A stretch of DNA of 64,000 bases from contig CM039509.1 of NCBI GenBank assembly GCA_022432975.1, forward strand, positions 24,955,432 through 25,019,431, written 5' to 3'. The notes under the pieces are model-generated. The model did not search any database. It was not told where the DNA came from and saw only the letters and a program-made list of their open reading frames with translations. Position 1 is the first letter of the stretch; the number at the start of each line of letters is the position of its first letter. Origin of the DNA: Begonia masoniana. Taxonomy: Eukaryota > Streptophyta > Magnoliopsida > Cucurbitales > Begoniaceae. Shown in pieces: positions 45,568 through 58,149 of the stretch. The position numbers and the translations under genes were made by a program.

Positions 45568-47118
45568 GGGAAATTACCAAAAACAACCGCAAAGTATCAG
45601 TTTTTTTCAATTCCAACCACGAAGTTTTATTTTTAACAATTTAAACCACGACGTATCGAAAAAGTGCCAAAAACGACCACGCCGGACGGACGCAAAAAAC
45701 CGCCATCCGTCCGGGTCACTGTTCACGTGAACAGTGCGGACGGACGGTAAAAATACCGTCCGTCCGGGTCACTGTTCACGTGAACAGTGACTTGTTTACA
45801 TTCGTTTTTTTCCGTTTTATAAATTAATTTTTAAAAAATAGTAAACGATATTGGATTTAGTTAAAATTTTTATCACATATTTCCAACGTTATGAGAAGAT
45901 AATCGGAAAAGTTTCGTGATTTTACAATACTTATATGATTTATTATAATTTTTTTACATATGTTTTATAAAATAAATAACTAAAATTATAATAAATCGTA
46001 CAAGTGTTAGAAAATCACGAAACTTTTCCGATTATCTTCTCATAACGTTGGGAATATGTGATAAAAATTTTAACTAAATCCAATATTGTTTACTATTTTT
46101 TAAAAATTAATTTATAAAACGGAGAAAAACGAACGTAAACTGGTCACTGTTCACGTGAACAGTGACCCGGACGGACGGTATTTTTTACCGTCCGTCCGCA
46201 CTGTTCACGTGAACAGTGACCCGGACGGACGGCGATTTTTTGCGTCTGGACGGGTACTGTTCACGTGAACAGTACCCATTTAAATGTTTTTTTTTGCTGT
46301 TTTATAAATTAATTTTTAAAAAATAGTAAAGGATTTAGTTAAAATTTTTATCACATATTCACCACATTATGAGAAGATAATCTGAAAAGTTTCGTGATTT
46401 TCTAACACTGGTACGATTTATTATAATTTTAGTTATTTATTTTATAAAACATACGTAAAAAAATTATAATAAATCGTACAAGTGTTAGAAAATCACGAAA
46501 CTTTTCCGATTATCTTCTCATAATGTTGGGAATATGTGATAAAAATTTTAACTAAATTCAATATCGTTTACTATTTATAAATTAATTTTTAAAAAATAGT
46601 AAAGGATTTAGTTAAAATTTTTATCACATATTCACCACATTATGAGAAGATAATCTGAAAAGTTTCGTGATTTTCTAACACTGGTACGATTTATTATAAT
46701 TTTAGTTATTTATTTTATAAAACATACGTAAAAAAATTATAATAAATTATATAAGTATTGTAAAATCACGAAACGTTTCCGATTATCTTCTCATAATGTT
46801 GGGAATATGTGATAAAAATTTTAACTAAATTCAATATCGTTTACTATTTTTTAAAAATTAATTTATAAAACGGAGAAAAACGAACGTAAACTGGTCACTG
46901 TTCACGTGAACAGTGACCCGGACGGACGGTATTTTTTACCGTCTGTCCGCACTGTTCACGTGAACAGTGACCCGGAAGGACGGCGGTTTTTTGCGTCCGT
47001 CCGGCGTGGTCGTTTTTGGCACTTTTTCGATACGTCGTGGTTTAAATTGTTAAAAATAAAACTTCGTGGTTGGAATTGAAAAAAACCGATACTTTGCGGT
47101 TGTTTTTGGTAATTTCCC
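45568..47118. mobile_element. Foldback Mutator-like (MULE/MITE) element
   Basis: A 1551-bp insertion with nearly perfect terminal inverted repeats of about 145 bp, starting GGGAAATTACCAAAAACAAC, and a perfect 9-bp target duplication TTTATGTAA (45559-45567, 47119-47127). The 9-bp duplication and long TIRs indicate the Mutator superfamily. The interior has seven copies of a G-box palindrome, CACTGTTCACGTGAACAGTG or one-base variants, with GGACGGACGGTA hairpins, and about six alternately inverted copies of a ~145-bp AT-rich module (starting at about 45816, 45970, 46300, 46445, 46575 and 46735). No ORF, so it is non-autonomous. Confidence 0.92.
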
Positions 47119-47127
47119 TTTATGTAA

Positions 47128-48530
47128 ATGTCTTATCGCAGTGAGAAACGATGTGTTGCGGTAAGCCATGAATTTTGAAGGTGTGATCCAGGAAGAGCGA
47201 GGCAATCATTGAAGCTGAAAAAGGATGAGACAATGCGATCAAGTGCCAATACTTAGTGAAACGGTCGATAACAACCATGATACAAACAACATAGTCGGAG
47301 TGTTGGAGGCCCTCAATTAAGTCCATGGTGATATGAGTCCCGACACGACAAATGTTGAGGTTAACAACGCTAGTTAATATTAAACTGCAGCACTATGTCT
47401 CTGATGCTTTGGACCATGCCTGGCCACCAGAAATTTTTTTTGGCTCTGCAGCATCCAAGCTGGTTGGCTAATTGAGATAGCCTGACAGTCCAGACCACTG
47501 TGTTGGAGACATGGCGACAATTTTGGAAGAGCCATGTTTGTATTGTATTGTGTATCGCAATCCCAACAGCCTTGTTAGCCATTTCTGCTGTAGAGGGGTA
47601 GTAATCCGTTGTTCCAGGAGGACTTTAAGAGATTGGTGGTGTGTTTTGATAATGAATTCCCGCCTTCTACGTAATGGTGCCATTGCTACTAACTCTTTCT
47701 CGTAAGTGGAAGACCCAAGTTCTGACTATTAAATGGTTTGTTGAGAAAAGCGATAGGGCGACCACCTTGCATAAGTACAGCACCCATGCCACCATAGCAG
47801 GCGTTTGTCTCAATAATAAAAGGTTGATTGAAGTTTGGCAGCGTTAATACTGGAAGCTCAGCATAGCAGTCTTCGGAGGAAGGCTTCATTAGCGGCATCC
47901 GACCAATTGAACCCGTCCTTCCAAAGCAAGTCAATAAGGGGCTTTGCAATGTTAACATAGTCACGCATGAATTTCCTGTAATAGCTAGTAAGTCCCAAGA
48001 AAGCTTGCACCTCCTTGACTGCGGCTAGCTTGGCTAGTCTCTCATCGCAACAATTTTTTCAGGGTCCGCAGCAACCCCATCAATGGAAATGACATGGCCA
48101 AGGTAGGTCACTTTTTCTTGGGCAAAAACGCACTTGGTTAGCTTAGCAAAAAGTTGATTATTGCACAGAACCTAAAAATGGAAGTTAGATGCTGAACGTG
48201 AGATTCAATAGTGCGACTCTAAATGAGAACATCATCAAAGAAAACAAGGCCAAAAGAGCGGAGATGAGGCCATAATATATCATTCATTAGCGATTGAAAA
48301 GTCGACGGGGCATTCATCAACCCGAACGACATGACTTTAAATTCATATAAACCTTGATGCGTCTTGAAAGCCATTTTCTGATAAACTGACTTTGTCACCC
48401 AAATTTGGTAATACCCGCAAGGAGGTCAAGTTTCGAAAAAATAGTAGGACCATGTAACTTGTCAATGAGTTCATCTATGAGAGGCATCAAAAATTTATCC
48501 TTGACAATGAGATTATTTCACTACAGGTAA
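47128..48530 (-). pseudogene. Chromovirus RT, RNase H and integrase N-terminal part
   Basis: Minus-strand pol upstream of the foldback insertion. RT remnants are at about 48530-47965. RNase H follows: 47964-47689 with LTLPNFNQPFIIETNACYGG, GAVLMQGGRPIAF, then 47683-47468. The H2C2 zinc region is at about 47500-47380, and the first half of the integrase core at 47326-47120 (DLIEGLQHSDYVVCIMVVID, with the first catalytic Asp in the MDLI segment). Several shifts break it. The integrase resumes at 45558, so the insertion caused no obvious loss. Confidence 0.85.
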
Positions 48531-49559
48531 TGAACACAAAACCTTCATTGGTGATTTATCATGAGGACCAATCACGAGATCACAAGTCTGTCGACTTTCT
48601 AACCATTACGTGACTTATATTTTATAGATAATTATTTTCAAAACGAGTTAAACAAAGACCCTGATGCAATGGACAAGGAGAAACTCAAACATGTGCTCTT
48701 GTGAAGGATAGAAGAAGAGGTGGAAAACAGACCAAGAGAGAGCCCATCGAAGATGATTCGGCTAGCCAAAAGTTAATATCATAAAAGGAGTGCTTGCATG
48801 ACCATTAAATCAATCCATAAATCTCTATGCAACAACTCTATCTTTATTTTGAAAAGACTTTTTTTTTCTAGTTTCGGTTGGAGATATATCTAACATAATT
48901 ATTTCTTTTTCTTAGTATTTTCTAGTTTTCTAGAACTATGTTTAATTGGTGTATTTAAACACCACCAAGATATCAATGCAATTATACTATTTTTTGATTA
49001 AATTTCTTCTTCTTGCCAAGACAAAGATTGTGCTCTTGAGCCCGCCCCCCCAACTCTTGCTTGTTTCTTGCAACTGTGTTTACGATTTATGTACTTTTTG
49101 TTAGTATATCTCTCTCTTCATTTTCTCCTATAATCTTATTATCAATCGTTGGTGAACATTTTCAGTAAGATTATAAAAACTCTCAAACAACTAAGTTGGA
49201 GTGCTTCTTTTCGTCAAAGGATTTGCCATTGGAGTTGTGAATCACAACGAGGTAATTTCCAGACAAACTTACAATTGTTCGACCATAACTTTATTTCGTC
49301 CCTGCATATTTTTCCGTGACATTTTGAAAGTCCATTCTACACATCTAGAAGATATTGCAGCCCAAAAAGCGAGTGGAAAGTCGTTTGTTAGGTCCATTTT
49401 TATTGCAGTCGAAATTTACCTTGGAATTTACCAAAAAATAGAATTTGACGTGGCAATTACAAACCTTTCCAATTTCATTCCGTGTCATTTGGTACAAGTG
49501 GCTAGAATTTTTTTTAAACTTATCTAACAATGATGGCTAGAAGTGCTGCGGATTCAATA
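48531..49559. other. Non-coding DNA, possibly an LTR remnant
   Basis: About 48940-49060 has a TATA-like gtatttaaac and a pyrimidine-rich leader-like run, including seven C at about 49043. A 108-codon plus-strand ORF at 49201-49527 resembles nothing I know. I could not define element ends. Confidence 0.35.
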
Positions 49560-52516
49560 CACAAGCGGCATAACCAGTTCAACCTCCTGTGAGGGAAGTC
49601 GATATGCATGACCAAGAGCAATTCGAGAAATCTGGGGGGACAAATGAAAGTTCTTTTGAACCAAAACATCCAAACACCACGAGATCCTAGACCAAGGGGG
49701 AGTGGAGTAGTTAGAGGAGAAAGGCTTAACTATGGCTCCATGGCCAAGGAAGACAAGGTAGATGTGTCTGATTTTAATGATCCACCCAACCCAAGGTTCC
49801 AACGAGAAAATCTTGATGGGTTGTGAAGATAAGGTAGATGTGCCTGATTTTAATGATCCACCCAACCCAAGGTTCCAACAAGTTCCTCCATTCCACAATT
49901 TAAAAGTACTTGTAATGGAGATGAATATTTGGATTGGGAAGAGAAGGTAGATAAGGTTTTCAACTGCTACCATTAATCAGAGCAAACTAAAATACAACTA
50001 GTTTCATCAAAATTCATGGGATATGCTAGTGTTTAGTGTGAGAATCTTAAGTCTTGAGGATGACACCAAGGAGAAGCATTTATGGAGGGTGATGAAGAAC
50101 TTGATGAGAAACAGATTTGTTCCAAGCCATTATAGACAAGTTGTTTTTGTAAATGCATGAGCCTAAATGATGCACCTCAAGGTGCATTCACAAGGGCTCA
50201 GATCGAGAAACTAACTAACTTCTTTAGTTGTCTCTATTTTGTAGGAAAACATTCTGTTAAAGGCTTGGAGAAGGAGGCACCCAATCTCATCTATGGGCCA
50301 AGACTAGTCCATGGATTTAATAAAGTGAGAGGTGTCCTTAAGGGGAGGCTAAGTCTTGGAGAAGGAGGCGGCCATAGAAGAGGGAACCAAATTTTTTCTT
50401 GTGAATCAACCATCAAGCCATTTGTGGGCTAAAGCCCCAACTTGTTTTGGGCCATTGAAGGGCTAGCCTTTAGTCTACCTTCAATAAATATTTGTGGGAA
50501 GATGAAGAGAGGCATTGGGACACCATGGGGTGCCAAGTCTAAAGGTGCAAATTGAAGAGGTACAATTTGAAGAGTTGTTCTCACCTAACACATTTAATCA
50601 TTTGAAGATCATTTTTGTAATAATCCCTTTGATGTGCTTCAAAATGGGAAAGAAGGTTGAAACACAAAAACACTATCGATTGAAAACAGTTTTGGCTGAA
50701 AAATGAGTGAAATTCTAAATCAAACAACTCTATCAAAATAGCCCTAATGAAGCTGAAATTTTAACAAAATGTTATCCTGGATGTGCTGACAATACCCTTC
50801 AAAAATCAAGGCTTAATTTGATGGGGATAAAAAGATATGGCTGAAATAGTGCATGTTGGTCGGAAAAGTGATATAGCTGCACTTTCTTGGTTCTTGGCTC
50901 TCCTTTAGGATGAGCACTCCAACTTGCTGTGATGAGAGCTTGTTATACCATTGCTAGACGTTCTACCTTGAGGGAAGAGGTATAAGAAGGGAGCAATACA
51001 ATGGAATCTACTACATTCACAAAGATGGAGGTCATTCAATTGGCTATAAAGGTAGAAAGACAACACAAGTGCATTTCCAAGCTTTAATCCTCTCGCCCAA
51101 TTCAAACGACTTCCTTAGCATTTAAGCCTCAATCCAGAGCCAAAGAGAAGAAGGGTCCTTTCAAAAGCATTGCCAAAAACAAACCAGAAGGAAAGAAACC
51201 AGTTGATGACACCTCTCATCCTAGTACTAGTGGCATCAAATGTTTTAAGTTTCTCATTTTAGAGCATAGTGCTTCTCAGTGCCTTAAGAAGCGTGTGATG
51301 GTGGTATGAGAAGGAGACAATGAGGTAGAAAGTGAAGACGACGTGACAACATCCAAGTTGACCGAAGAGGAACCACAAGAGGAAGAGTATTTTACGTGCA
51401 AGAAGGACATTTGCTTATGGTGATATGTAGAACCGTCTCTACACACAACCATGAAGGCGATATAAGCCAAAGAGAGAATATTTTTCACAACTGGAGTTTG
51501 ATAAAAGAAAATGTGCATTTTTTAATCATTTATGGTGGAAGTTGCATTAATGTAGCATCATTGAAGTTGGTGGAGAAATTACAACTTGAGACTTTCGTTC
51601 ACACCGTATCAGTTAAAGTGGCTTAATGATCAAGAAGACATTAAGGCTACTAAGTAGATAAATATTCCTTTTTCTATTGGTCGTTACAAGGATGAAATAA
51701 TATGTGATGTGGTGCCAATGAATGCGAGCCATATTTTGCTTGGTCGCCTGTGACAATTTGATAGAAGAGCCATTCACGATGGATTCATCAATTAATACTG
51801 TATTTGACATAATAAAAAAACAATCAAGTTAGCGCCCCTTCAACCAGGTCTACTTGTTAAAGATCTTGAATTGAAACAAAAAAGCAAAAGAAAGGAATCC
51901 TTTTTCATGAAAAAAGGTGATCTTAAAAGGGCCTTACTTAGTGGTGATTTTATTATTTTTATGATGTTTCAAGACCGACTTGAGAAATCACTTATTTTTT
52001 AGTTTGAAGACGTTTGTCCCGAAGAACTTCCTCATGGCCTTCCACCTATATGAGGGATTAAGCATCAAGTTGATCATTTTCTGGGAGTTGTTTTTCCAAA
52101 TAGACCAGCTTCTAGAATGAATCTAGAGCAGGCCAAAGAGTTAAACAAACAAATCATGGAACTTCTTGGAAAGAGGCATATTCATGAATCAATTAGTCAT
52201 TGTGTCGTGCCAACACTTTTAGTGCCCAAAAAAAATGGATCAATGAGAATGTATTTTGATAGCTGATCCATCAATCAAATTACAATCAAGTATAGGTTCA
52301 CCATAGCTAGACTTGATGACATGTTAGATGAGCTTAGTAGATCTACGATATTCTCAAAACTAGATCTTAAGAGCAAGTACCATCGAATAGGAATGAAAGA
52401 AGGAGATGAATGAACGACGACATTCAAGTCCAAATATGGACTCTATGAATAGTTAGTAATGCGTTTCAACCTATCTAACGCACCAAGCACTTTTATGCGT
52501 CTTATGCACCACCTAT
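49560..52516 (+). pseudogene. Decayed chromovirus gag-protease-RT
   Basis: Heavily broken plus-strand gag-pol. Traces in order: gag capsid codons (EYLDWEEKVDKVFNCY) at about 49920-49970; a possible foreign insert at about 50170-50930; gag tail and a CCHC-like knuckle degraded to CFKFL...HSASQC at about 51240-51290; a protease-like DGGSC region changed to YGGSC at about 51520-51600; RT codons from about 52000 (VVPTLLVPKKNGSMRM, SKLDLKS) to 52516. The RT is cut there by a Tat-like LTR. A 76-bp-spaced duplication (49755, 49831) lies in gag. Confidence 0.78.
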
Positions 52517-53680
52517 TGTTGCAAAAAATACGAATGCAAGTGCACTTATCACAAAAGTAATAAAGTGAATAAATACGAGTCGAATCCACGAAGACTATTT
52601 ACACTAATTATTAAATGAATTTAATTATAATTATAGATTAACAACAAAACTTTGATAATTTTGATTAAAAGAGAGCAAGAGAACTTAATTAAATAAACTA
52701 AAATCGAATATAGTTAAAGAATCTAATGAGAGAAAAAATCTAGAGCTTTTGATTTCACCTTAATTAATCATGTTTAGTACTTTAACTCAATTTATTAATA
52801 CCTATTATCATGTGTTGATGGCGATTTCACAAATATATTTATCAATCCCTCCCTAGTAGTGGCAAACTTATCCAACTAACGGGTTATTACCTCTCGGTCT
52901 TTAATCCTAGCAATTAATTGAATATATTACGAACGAGAAATCAAACTACCACATGAACGCCTTAACTATCCTTAATCTAAGTACATTTTCATGGCGAATC
53001 ATCCATTACATAATTATTCTTCACCTTTCGGTCTCAAAACAATACTACGAACATGCTATTGTTGATCAGACAATTGTAAGCAATAAGAACAATAATAATT
53101 TATTCAACATATAATTGGAATAAAACATCAATAAAGTGAATTAATGAAAATACCAAACAATTATAATTCAGCTACATCTTAGCTCTAGACAAGAAAATTA
53201 GTTCATGCTAGAATAAAAAAAAAAGGAATAAAAGTGATGAGATTCATAGTCACGAAGAAAAAGAAAAGAGAAAACTATGCTTTTGAATGTGAAATATTTA
53301 CAAAAGCAATCTCCTCCTCCTTGTTTTTGTTCTAAACTCCTATACGTTCCTCCCTTCCTTCTTTTGTTTTTGGCCTTCTCATTCCTTTATAACCTAATTT
53401 TAGAGTAAATTCAGAGTCCATTTGATCAACGACTACAATTTTTGGATTAAAATCACCCAAATCGTATCTTTTTAAACGCAACAGCCGATTGATCCCCTTG
53501 TGTAAGTGATTAGTCTGCTCAAACAAGAGATTGTTTTCCTTTAATGTGGAGATCAATCGGCACCCTCTCTTGTTTATATCTTCAACCTCTTCGAATTATG
53601 CCTAAAAAGTTGCTGAAATCAACTCTGTGGCTCTAATTGCCTTTGTTGAACAAAGCCAAAACAAAGGTGCAACCCCAAAC
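52517..53680 (-). mobile_element. LTR of a Tat/Athila-like element, 5' end deleted
   Basis: The minus-strand LTR ends ...GCAACA at 52517, with gtgcacttgcattcg just inside, like 7040-7084. It contains paired GCCGATTGATC/GATCAATCGGC motifs (about 53480-53560). The opposite edge lacks TGTGATAAG and the purine tract: homology to the internal 3' region of the other copy (5200-5430) begins near 53690, so the LTR start was lost. It interrupts the RT at 52516. Confidence 0.75.
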
Positions 53681-54186
53681 CCATTTAAAATTCAAAACAA
53701 ACTATGACAAAGCAACCGTAGTCAAGGTTGTTGGTAATTTGCTTCAGCTTGAAAAAACCACACTAGAGCCTCCAAGATAAACACTTTGCAAAAATGACTC
53801 GTATTAGTGCATTGACCCTTACTCGCTTGGAAATCCTCATGTGTGTGTATGTCCATTCTCATTCAACTATAACTCTTGGGTCAACTAATGTAGCCAATGG
53901 GATAAAATGCACTCAAACCTCACTTTTGTATCACTTCATAACACTCAAATCCTTCAACGGTCTCTCCCATCATCAAACTATTTGCAAATGTTGGTTAAAC
54001 ATAACAACAGTCGATAGGTCTTTTAAGACTTGTATTGATAGGCTAGGCTAAAGGTCAGAAATTCATCGGATACAAGTGATTACTCAGAGCACTACTCTTT
54101 CCTCCTCATTAATTCAATCAAACTCTTCTTCTAAAATGAACATTGTCCTTAATGAAAAACATGAATGACAAGAAAATAGTAGTGTA
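53681..54186 (-). other. 3' internal non-coding region of Tat-like element
   Basis: Similar in reverse complement to 5130-5430 (gctacattagttga, the acacac run, tcaagctga-gcaaatta). No ORF. Confidence 0.65.
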
Positions 54187-55515
54187 CCTCATGATGCGTC
54201 GAGCCATTGCAGCCGCTGTGTCTCATCGGCTACACCATCAACATCCTCTGGCAGTGGGAAATATTGTTGAAGTAGTCGCTCTAGGAAGACGGGGAAAGAT
54301 GGAGTAGAGTGCTCTGAATAGCCATGGTGGGAATTGAATGCCTCCGCATATTCTACCATGAAGGATGAATGCTTAAGCTTGCGGGTGTGGAGATCCCGTA
54401 ATCGATGTTCCATGCGTGATTGTTGGATAGTAAGAGTTTCCAGCATGCGCCCCAAATCATCATTCGTATATGAACGGGGTGGCATGGCAGATGACGAAGA
54501 CTAGCCTTGACTGGGTGGTACAGATGGTTAGCCTTTATAGCACTGTTGTAGGTGAGCTTCGGCACGACTCTGGTATGCATAATTTGCATTGGCCCAACCA
54601 AGTAGAGTAGAGCGATAGACACGAGGTAGAGGCATTAGTTGAGGAGGAATTTTGTTGGTGAGATCAAGCTCGATGAATCCAAGTTCATTGGTTTGAGCGA
54701 TGCCATAGGGCCAATTTGCTATTTTGAGTATGTTTGAGGGTCATACACAACTTGTTGGATCCATGGTTTGTCGGCCGAGCTCATGGAGACATTTGACAAA
54801 GCGCATAACTGAGTGATGAGAACTGGGTGCACATGGCCACCGGTGGTGGAGCCCGCAATGCACGTGAGGATATTCTTGTGGATGATGCGGCCAACGTTGA
54901 TAGATTTTCCTATCAAAATGCAGTAGAGGAGCGCTGCCAGCTCTTTGGTAAAATCAGTCTTCTGAGATATCGGCATCAAATTACCCTTGATGAACTGACA
55001 CCATGCTTGAGCATAGCGATTCAGGCAGCTTGTCAACAAATGGAGCGGTTGAGCTAGATTCACGAATAAATAAACCCACCTAGAGCCTTGGTGGCCCATC
55101 TTGCGTAGGATCAACTCGTAATCAGGTCCCTCATCTATCATTGTGTGATATTCATCAACGGCCAAAACTTCCAAGCCAAGCTTGGCATTAATGGCCTCGG
55201 CCGAGTTGATGACCTTGTGGCGTACTTTGACGATTCTATCTTGATTCGATACCTTAAGGTTGGCATAGAATTCTCGAACAACATCAATTTTGTGTCACCA
55301 CCCAAAAAAGAAATCGATTCCCATTTTCTTTGCGTGAGCATGGCTAGTATGTCACCATCGGTTGCCTCAGGTTGGAATTGGAATTCATAGATGATAGCTT
55401 TGTCTTTGGTTATGAAGTCCTTAAAGTAGCCTTTTGCTGTGAAATCGAGGAATGAGTGATTAATTGGAGTGAATGTAGACGAGGTTGAGACAACTTTCTT
55501 TCGTTTAGGAGGCAT
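54187..55515 (-). pseudogene. Extra ORF of Tat-like element (putative plant transposon protein)
   Basis: Minus-strand ORF family found in plant LTR elements. It starts MPPKRKKV, a basic, possibly nuclear-targeting N-terminus (55515). The first block runs to about 55200. The frame shifts, and 55174-54719 continues with WCQFIKGNLMPISQ, KELAALLYCILIGKSINVGR and ITQLCALSNV, the conserved middle of the family (PF20167, from memory). A third block, 54485-54189, follows in another frame. The function is unknown. It has the same orientation as the LTR at 52517 and lies 5' of it, as the similar ORF does in the SIRE-like element. Confidence 0.7.
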
Positions 55516-56330
55516 CGATAAGATTCAATATGCTCCAATAAACATGTAGCTGCACACAAAATAACAAAACTCAACCAAGATCAATATACCTCACACTTAG
55601 AATTAGAACTCAAACAATCAATAGGTCAAATACATAGTGAGCACAACTATGAAACACACAACTCACAACCAATCTATAGCCCAATCAACACTCACACCTA
55701 GTATCAATGCTCAATTTCAACACAACAGCACAATCTCAATACCACAAAACCAAAACCATCACAATTTGAACTTTCACCATCCCTAAAAAGAGACAATATT
55801 ACTTTGTAAAGTGGCGGCGGTGGTCAGCAGTTGTGTTCGTCGGGTGTCGTAGGTGTTGCTCGGTGGTGGTCGTCAAAACAAGCATATGTGATGTGGTGAA
55901 AATACCTAAAAACCTTGAAGAACAAAGCTAAATACTGGGTGGAGGAACTCAAAATGCCTTTATTCACTAAACTGGGGCAATTGCTCTCCTATGATGGGCG
56001 TTTGATCTCCTCATGCAGTCGATTGATGTTCATCTATGAGCAGACCAATTGGCAATGCCTTTGTGCAAAAGTGAAAATTTCCCTTAATTTCGTCCCATAA
56101 GGTGATTGATCTCCACAAGATGTGGATCAGTCTGCACAAGGAGCCGATCGATCTTCACTCAAAGCAGATCGATCTCCTAAAACAATTTTTTTGTTTTGTT
56201 TTGTTTTGTTTTTATTTAAACTCAAAAAAATAAATGAATGGGTTAACTCCCACCAAGTGCTTGATTTAACGTCATAGGCTTGACGTCTGACGAACCTTAC
56301 TCGTTGGGCGTAAGGTGAGTGACAGATGTA
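55516..56330 (-). other. Non-coding internal part of Tat-like element
   Basis: Includes cacaacaccaaac-rich DNA, GATCGATC motifs at 56140-56190 and, at about 56240-56290, aactcccaccaagtgcttgatttaacgtca, a segment typical of Tat/Athila internal regions. The right end of the element was not found. Confidence 0.5.
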
Positions 56331-56419
56331 TCACTCTCAATAACACCACCAAAATATGGCTTCACTCTTTGATATGCCTCGGAGTCCTGTTACTTGATCT
56401 CAAACTAAGGTACAATCAC

Positions 56420-56599
56420 CTATTAATCTTTATTTTGACAAATTTGCTAGTTTTGCAAGTGAAGGTCTTTTTAGCAACTTGGAGTGGGAGTCAAATTCCC
56501 AAGATATGGGAAAACCTACACATGTTCTCTCTTGGGAGTCACTTCTAGGATCATCTCACATTGAAGAGAGAATTTGTCTTCCTGAAGACAAATCCTTGT
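56420..56599 (+). pseudogene. Probable pol C-terminal tail of a chromovirus
   Basis: Plus-strand codons read through LEWESNSQDMGKPTHVL to EERICLPEDKSL and a TAA overlapping the start of the next LTR. I infer a polyprotein end from this position and the 'D-K-S' acidic ending; there is no clear domain. Upstream it meets the Tat-like element. Confidence 0.4.
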
Positions 56600-57935
56600 A
56601 ATCATCTATTTTGTGTATTTTTTGGTTTGTGGCAAACATTGGCCTTTTCTTGTATTTTTGGCAAACATTGGCCTTTATTTTGTTGCATGCATTGCATGTT
56701 AGTTTGTAGGTTAGCGGGTGGCCGAGGTTTGGCATCCACATGGCTAAGGTTCGGTGTGCACATGGACGAGATTTTGGCGCGCAAGAGTTATCTCACGCAC
56801 GGCTGAGGCTTGGCGCGCATGACTAAGATTTGGCGCGCAAAGGATACCTCTCTCACGTGTTCGAGCATTGTCGCACAAGGGAACAACGAGCGCGCGTAGA
56901 AGGAAGCAAGGATGAGAGTGCAGATGAGTGACCTGGCCCTTCGGATGATCGCTGGAAGGGCGTGCATAGATGCTGACCTGGCAAATGCCATCGCCGTTGA
57001 TCAGCGCATGCAAGGACAACCACGCGGCCGAGCGATTCCAAAACTTTCTTCCGTCATTTTGAATCCATTCTAGCTCAGTCACGTTCCAGCAAGGATTAAG
57101 GACCAATGAAGGGGCGCTAAGTTGTCCATGCAATGACATACACATCGAACACCGAAGCAAAAAGGCGCGCATGTGCGGGTGGCTGAGAACTGAGCCCAAC
57201 GGCTCTTTCCTTTGTTTCTTCAGCCAAAACCCTATCCACCTTAGGAGATATTTAAGCATCGTTTGCTGCATTATAAAAACACTTTGGATTAATAAAAAAT
57301 TGTTGTTTCCCTTACAATCTTCGAAGAGCTTTCGGCCTTCCAAGTTGTTGTGCCTTGGTGAGTGATATCCGAGAGGACTGTGTCTCCATTGTCATCCAAG
57401 TTTTGTGGTTACTTGGTGGCTATTATTGTTATCCTTTCTCTCCAATCTTGCAAAGGTTGGAAGCTAGAAGAAGGATGGAAAACCAAGCCTAGTTGCTGGT
57501 GTATTCCTTCTTCATTGAAGGTCTCATTATCCGAAGGTGCCATAAGTCGCCTCTCAGACCAGCCGTGGGTGTTCCTTGCATATCTTATTCATTTCAACGT
57601 TTTTCTTCTTGAAATTGTAAAAGCTTACTCACAACTCACCAATTAAGTTCCCTCTAAATTTATATAGCATTTGGATTTATATTGAAAAGTTGCCTCTCGG
57701 ACCATCCGTGGGTGTTCCTTGCATATTTTATTCATCTCGACGTTTTTCTTCTTGAAATTTTAAGGGCTTACTCACAACTCACCAATTAAGGTCTCCCTAA
57801 ATTGTTATAGCATTTGGATCTATATTGAAAAAATTGTGCATACTGTTTGGGGTAATAATCAGATTGAGCCAAGAAGTACCGACCCTTGTGCTTTGTTGTT
57901 GTTTAACTTGGTTGTTGTAGTTTCAAACCATGTCA
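56597..57935 (+). mobile_element. Chromovirus LTR (56597-57935)
   Basis: From TGTAATCATC, just after the putative pol stop, to ACCATGTCA, two bases before a perfect primer-binding site. It contains a TATA-like attataaaaac (about 57268-57280), an AATAAA signal (57291-57296) and a 141-bp tandem duplication (57549-57689, 57690-57830). The GC-rich part at 56710-57060 repeats a gcgcgcaagg/ttggcgcgcat motif. The left boundary is less certain than the right. Confidence 0.65.
57549..57830 (+). repeat. 141-bp tandem duplication in LTR
   Basis: Two copies sharing cgtgggtgttccttgcatat, cgtttttcttcttgaaat and gcttactcacaactcaccaa; they differ by scattered substitutions. Confidence 0.88.
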
Positions 57936-57937
57936 TT

Positions 57938-57949
57938 TGGTATCAGAGC
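57938..57949 (+). other. Primer-binding site (initiator Met tRNA type)
   Basis: A perfect TGGTATCAGAGC two bases after the LTR end; gag starts about 200 bp on. Confidence 0.93.
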
Positions 57950-58149
57950 ACATAGTGCTTCCATTGTGTATTTATCTTGTGCTTTTAACTAATTTTGCTT
58001 GCTTATTTCGCATAGATTTTTCTTGCTTAACTTTTTATCTTCTCGGGTTTAACACAAGCCGAGAGAGTGTTCATATTTTTGTTGTTATTTGAATTGGTTG
58101 TTATCATTTATTGATCCTTATAATTTTAGAAACTATTTAAGATTAGAAA

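Noticed and set aside
49201..49527. 108-codon plus-strand ORF
   Set aside because: No recognisable domain, and it lies in retroelement debris.
56744..57343. 199-codon minus-strand ORF
   Set aside because: Antisense to the GC-rich part of the chromovirus LTR; composition explains its length.
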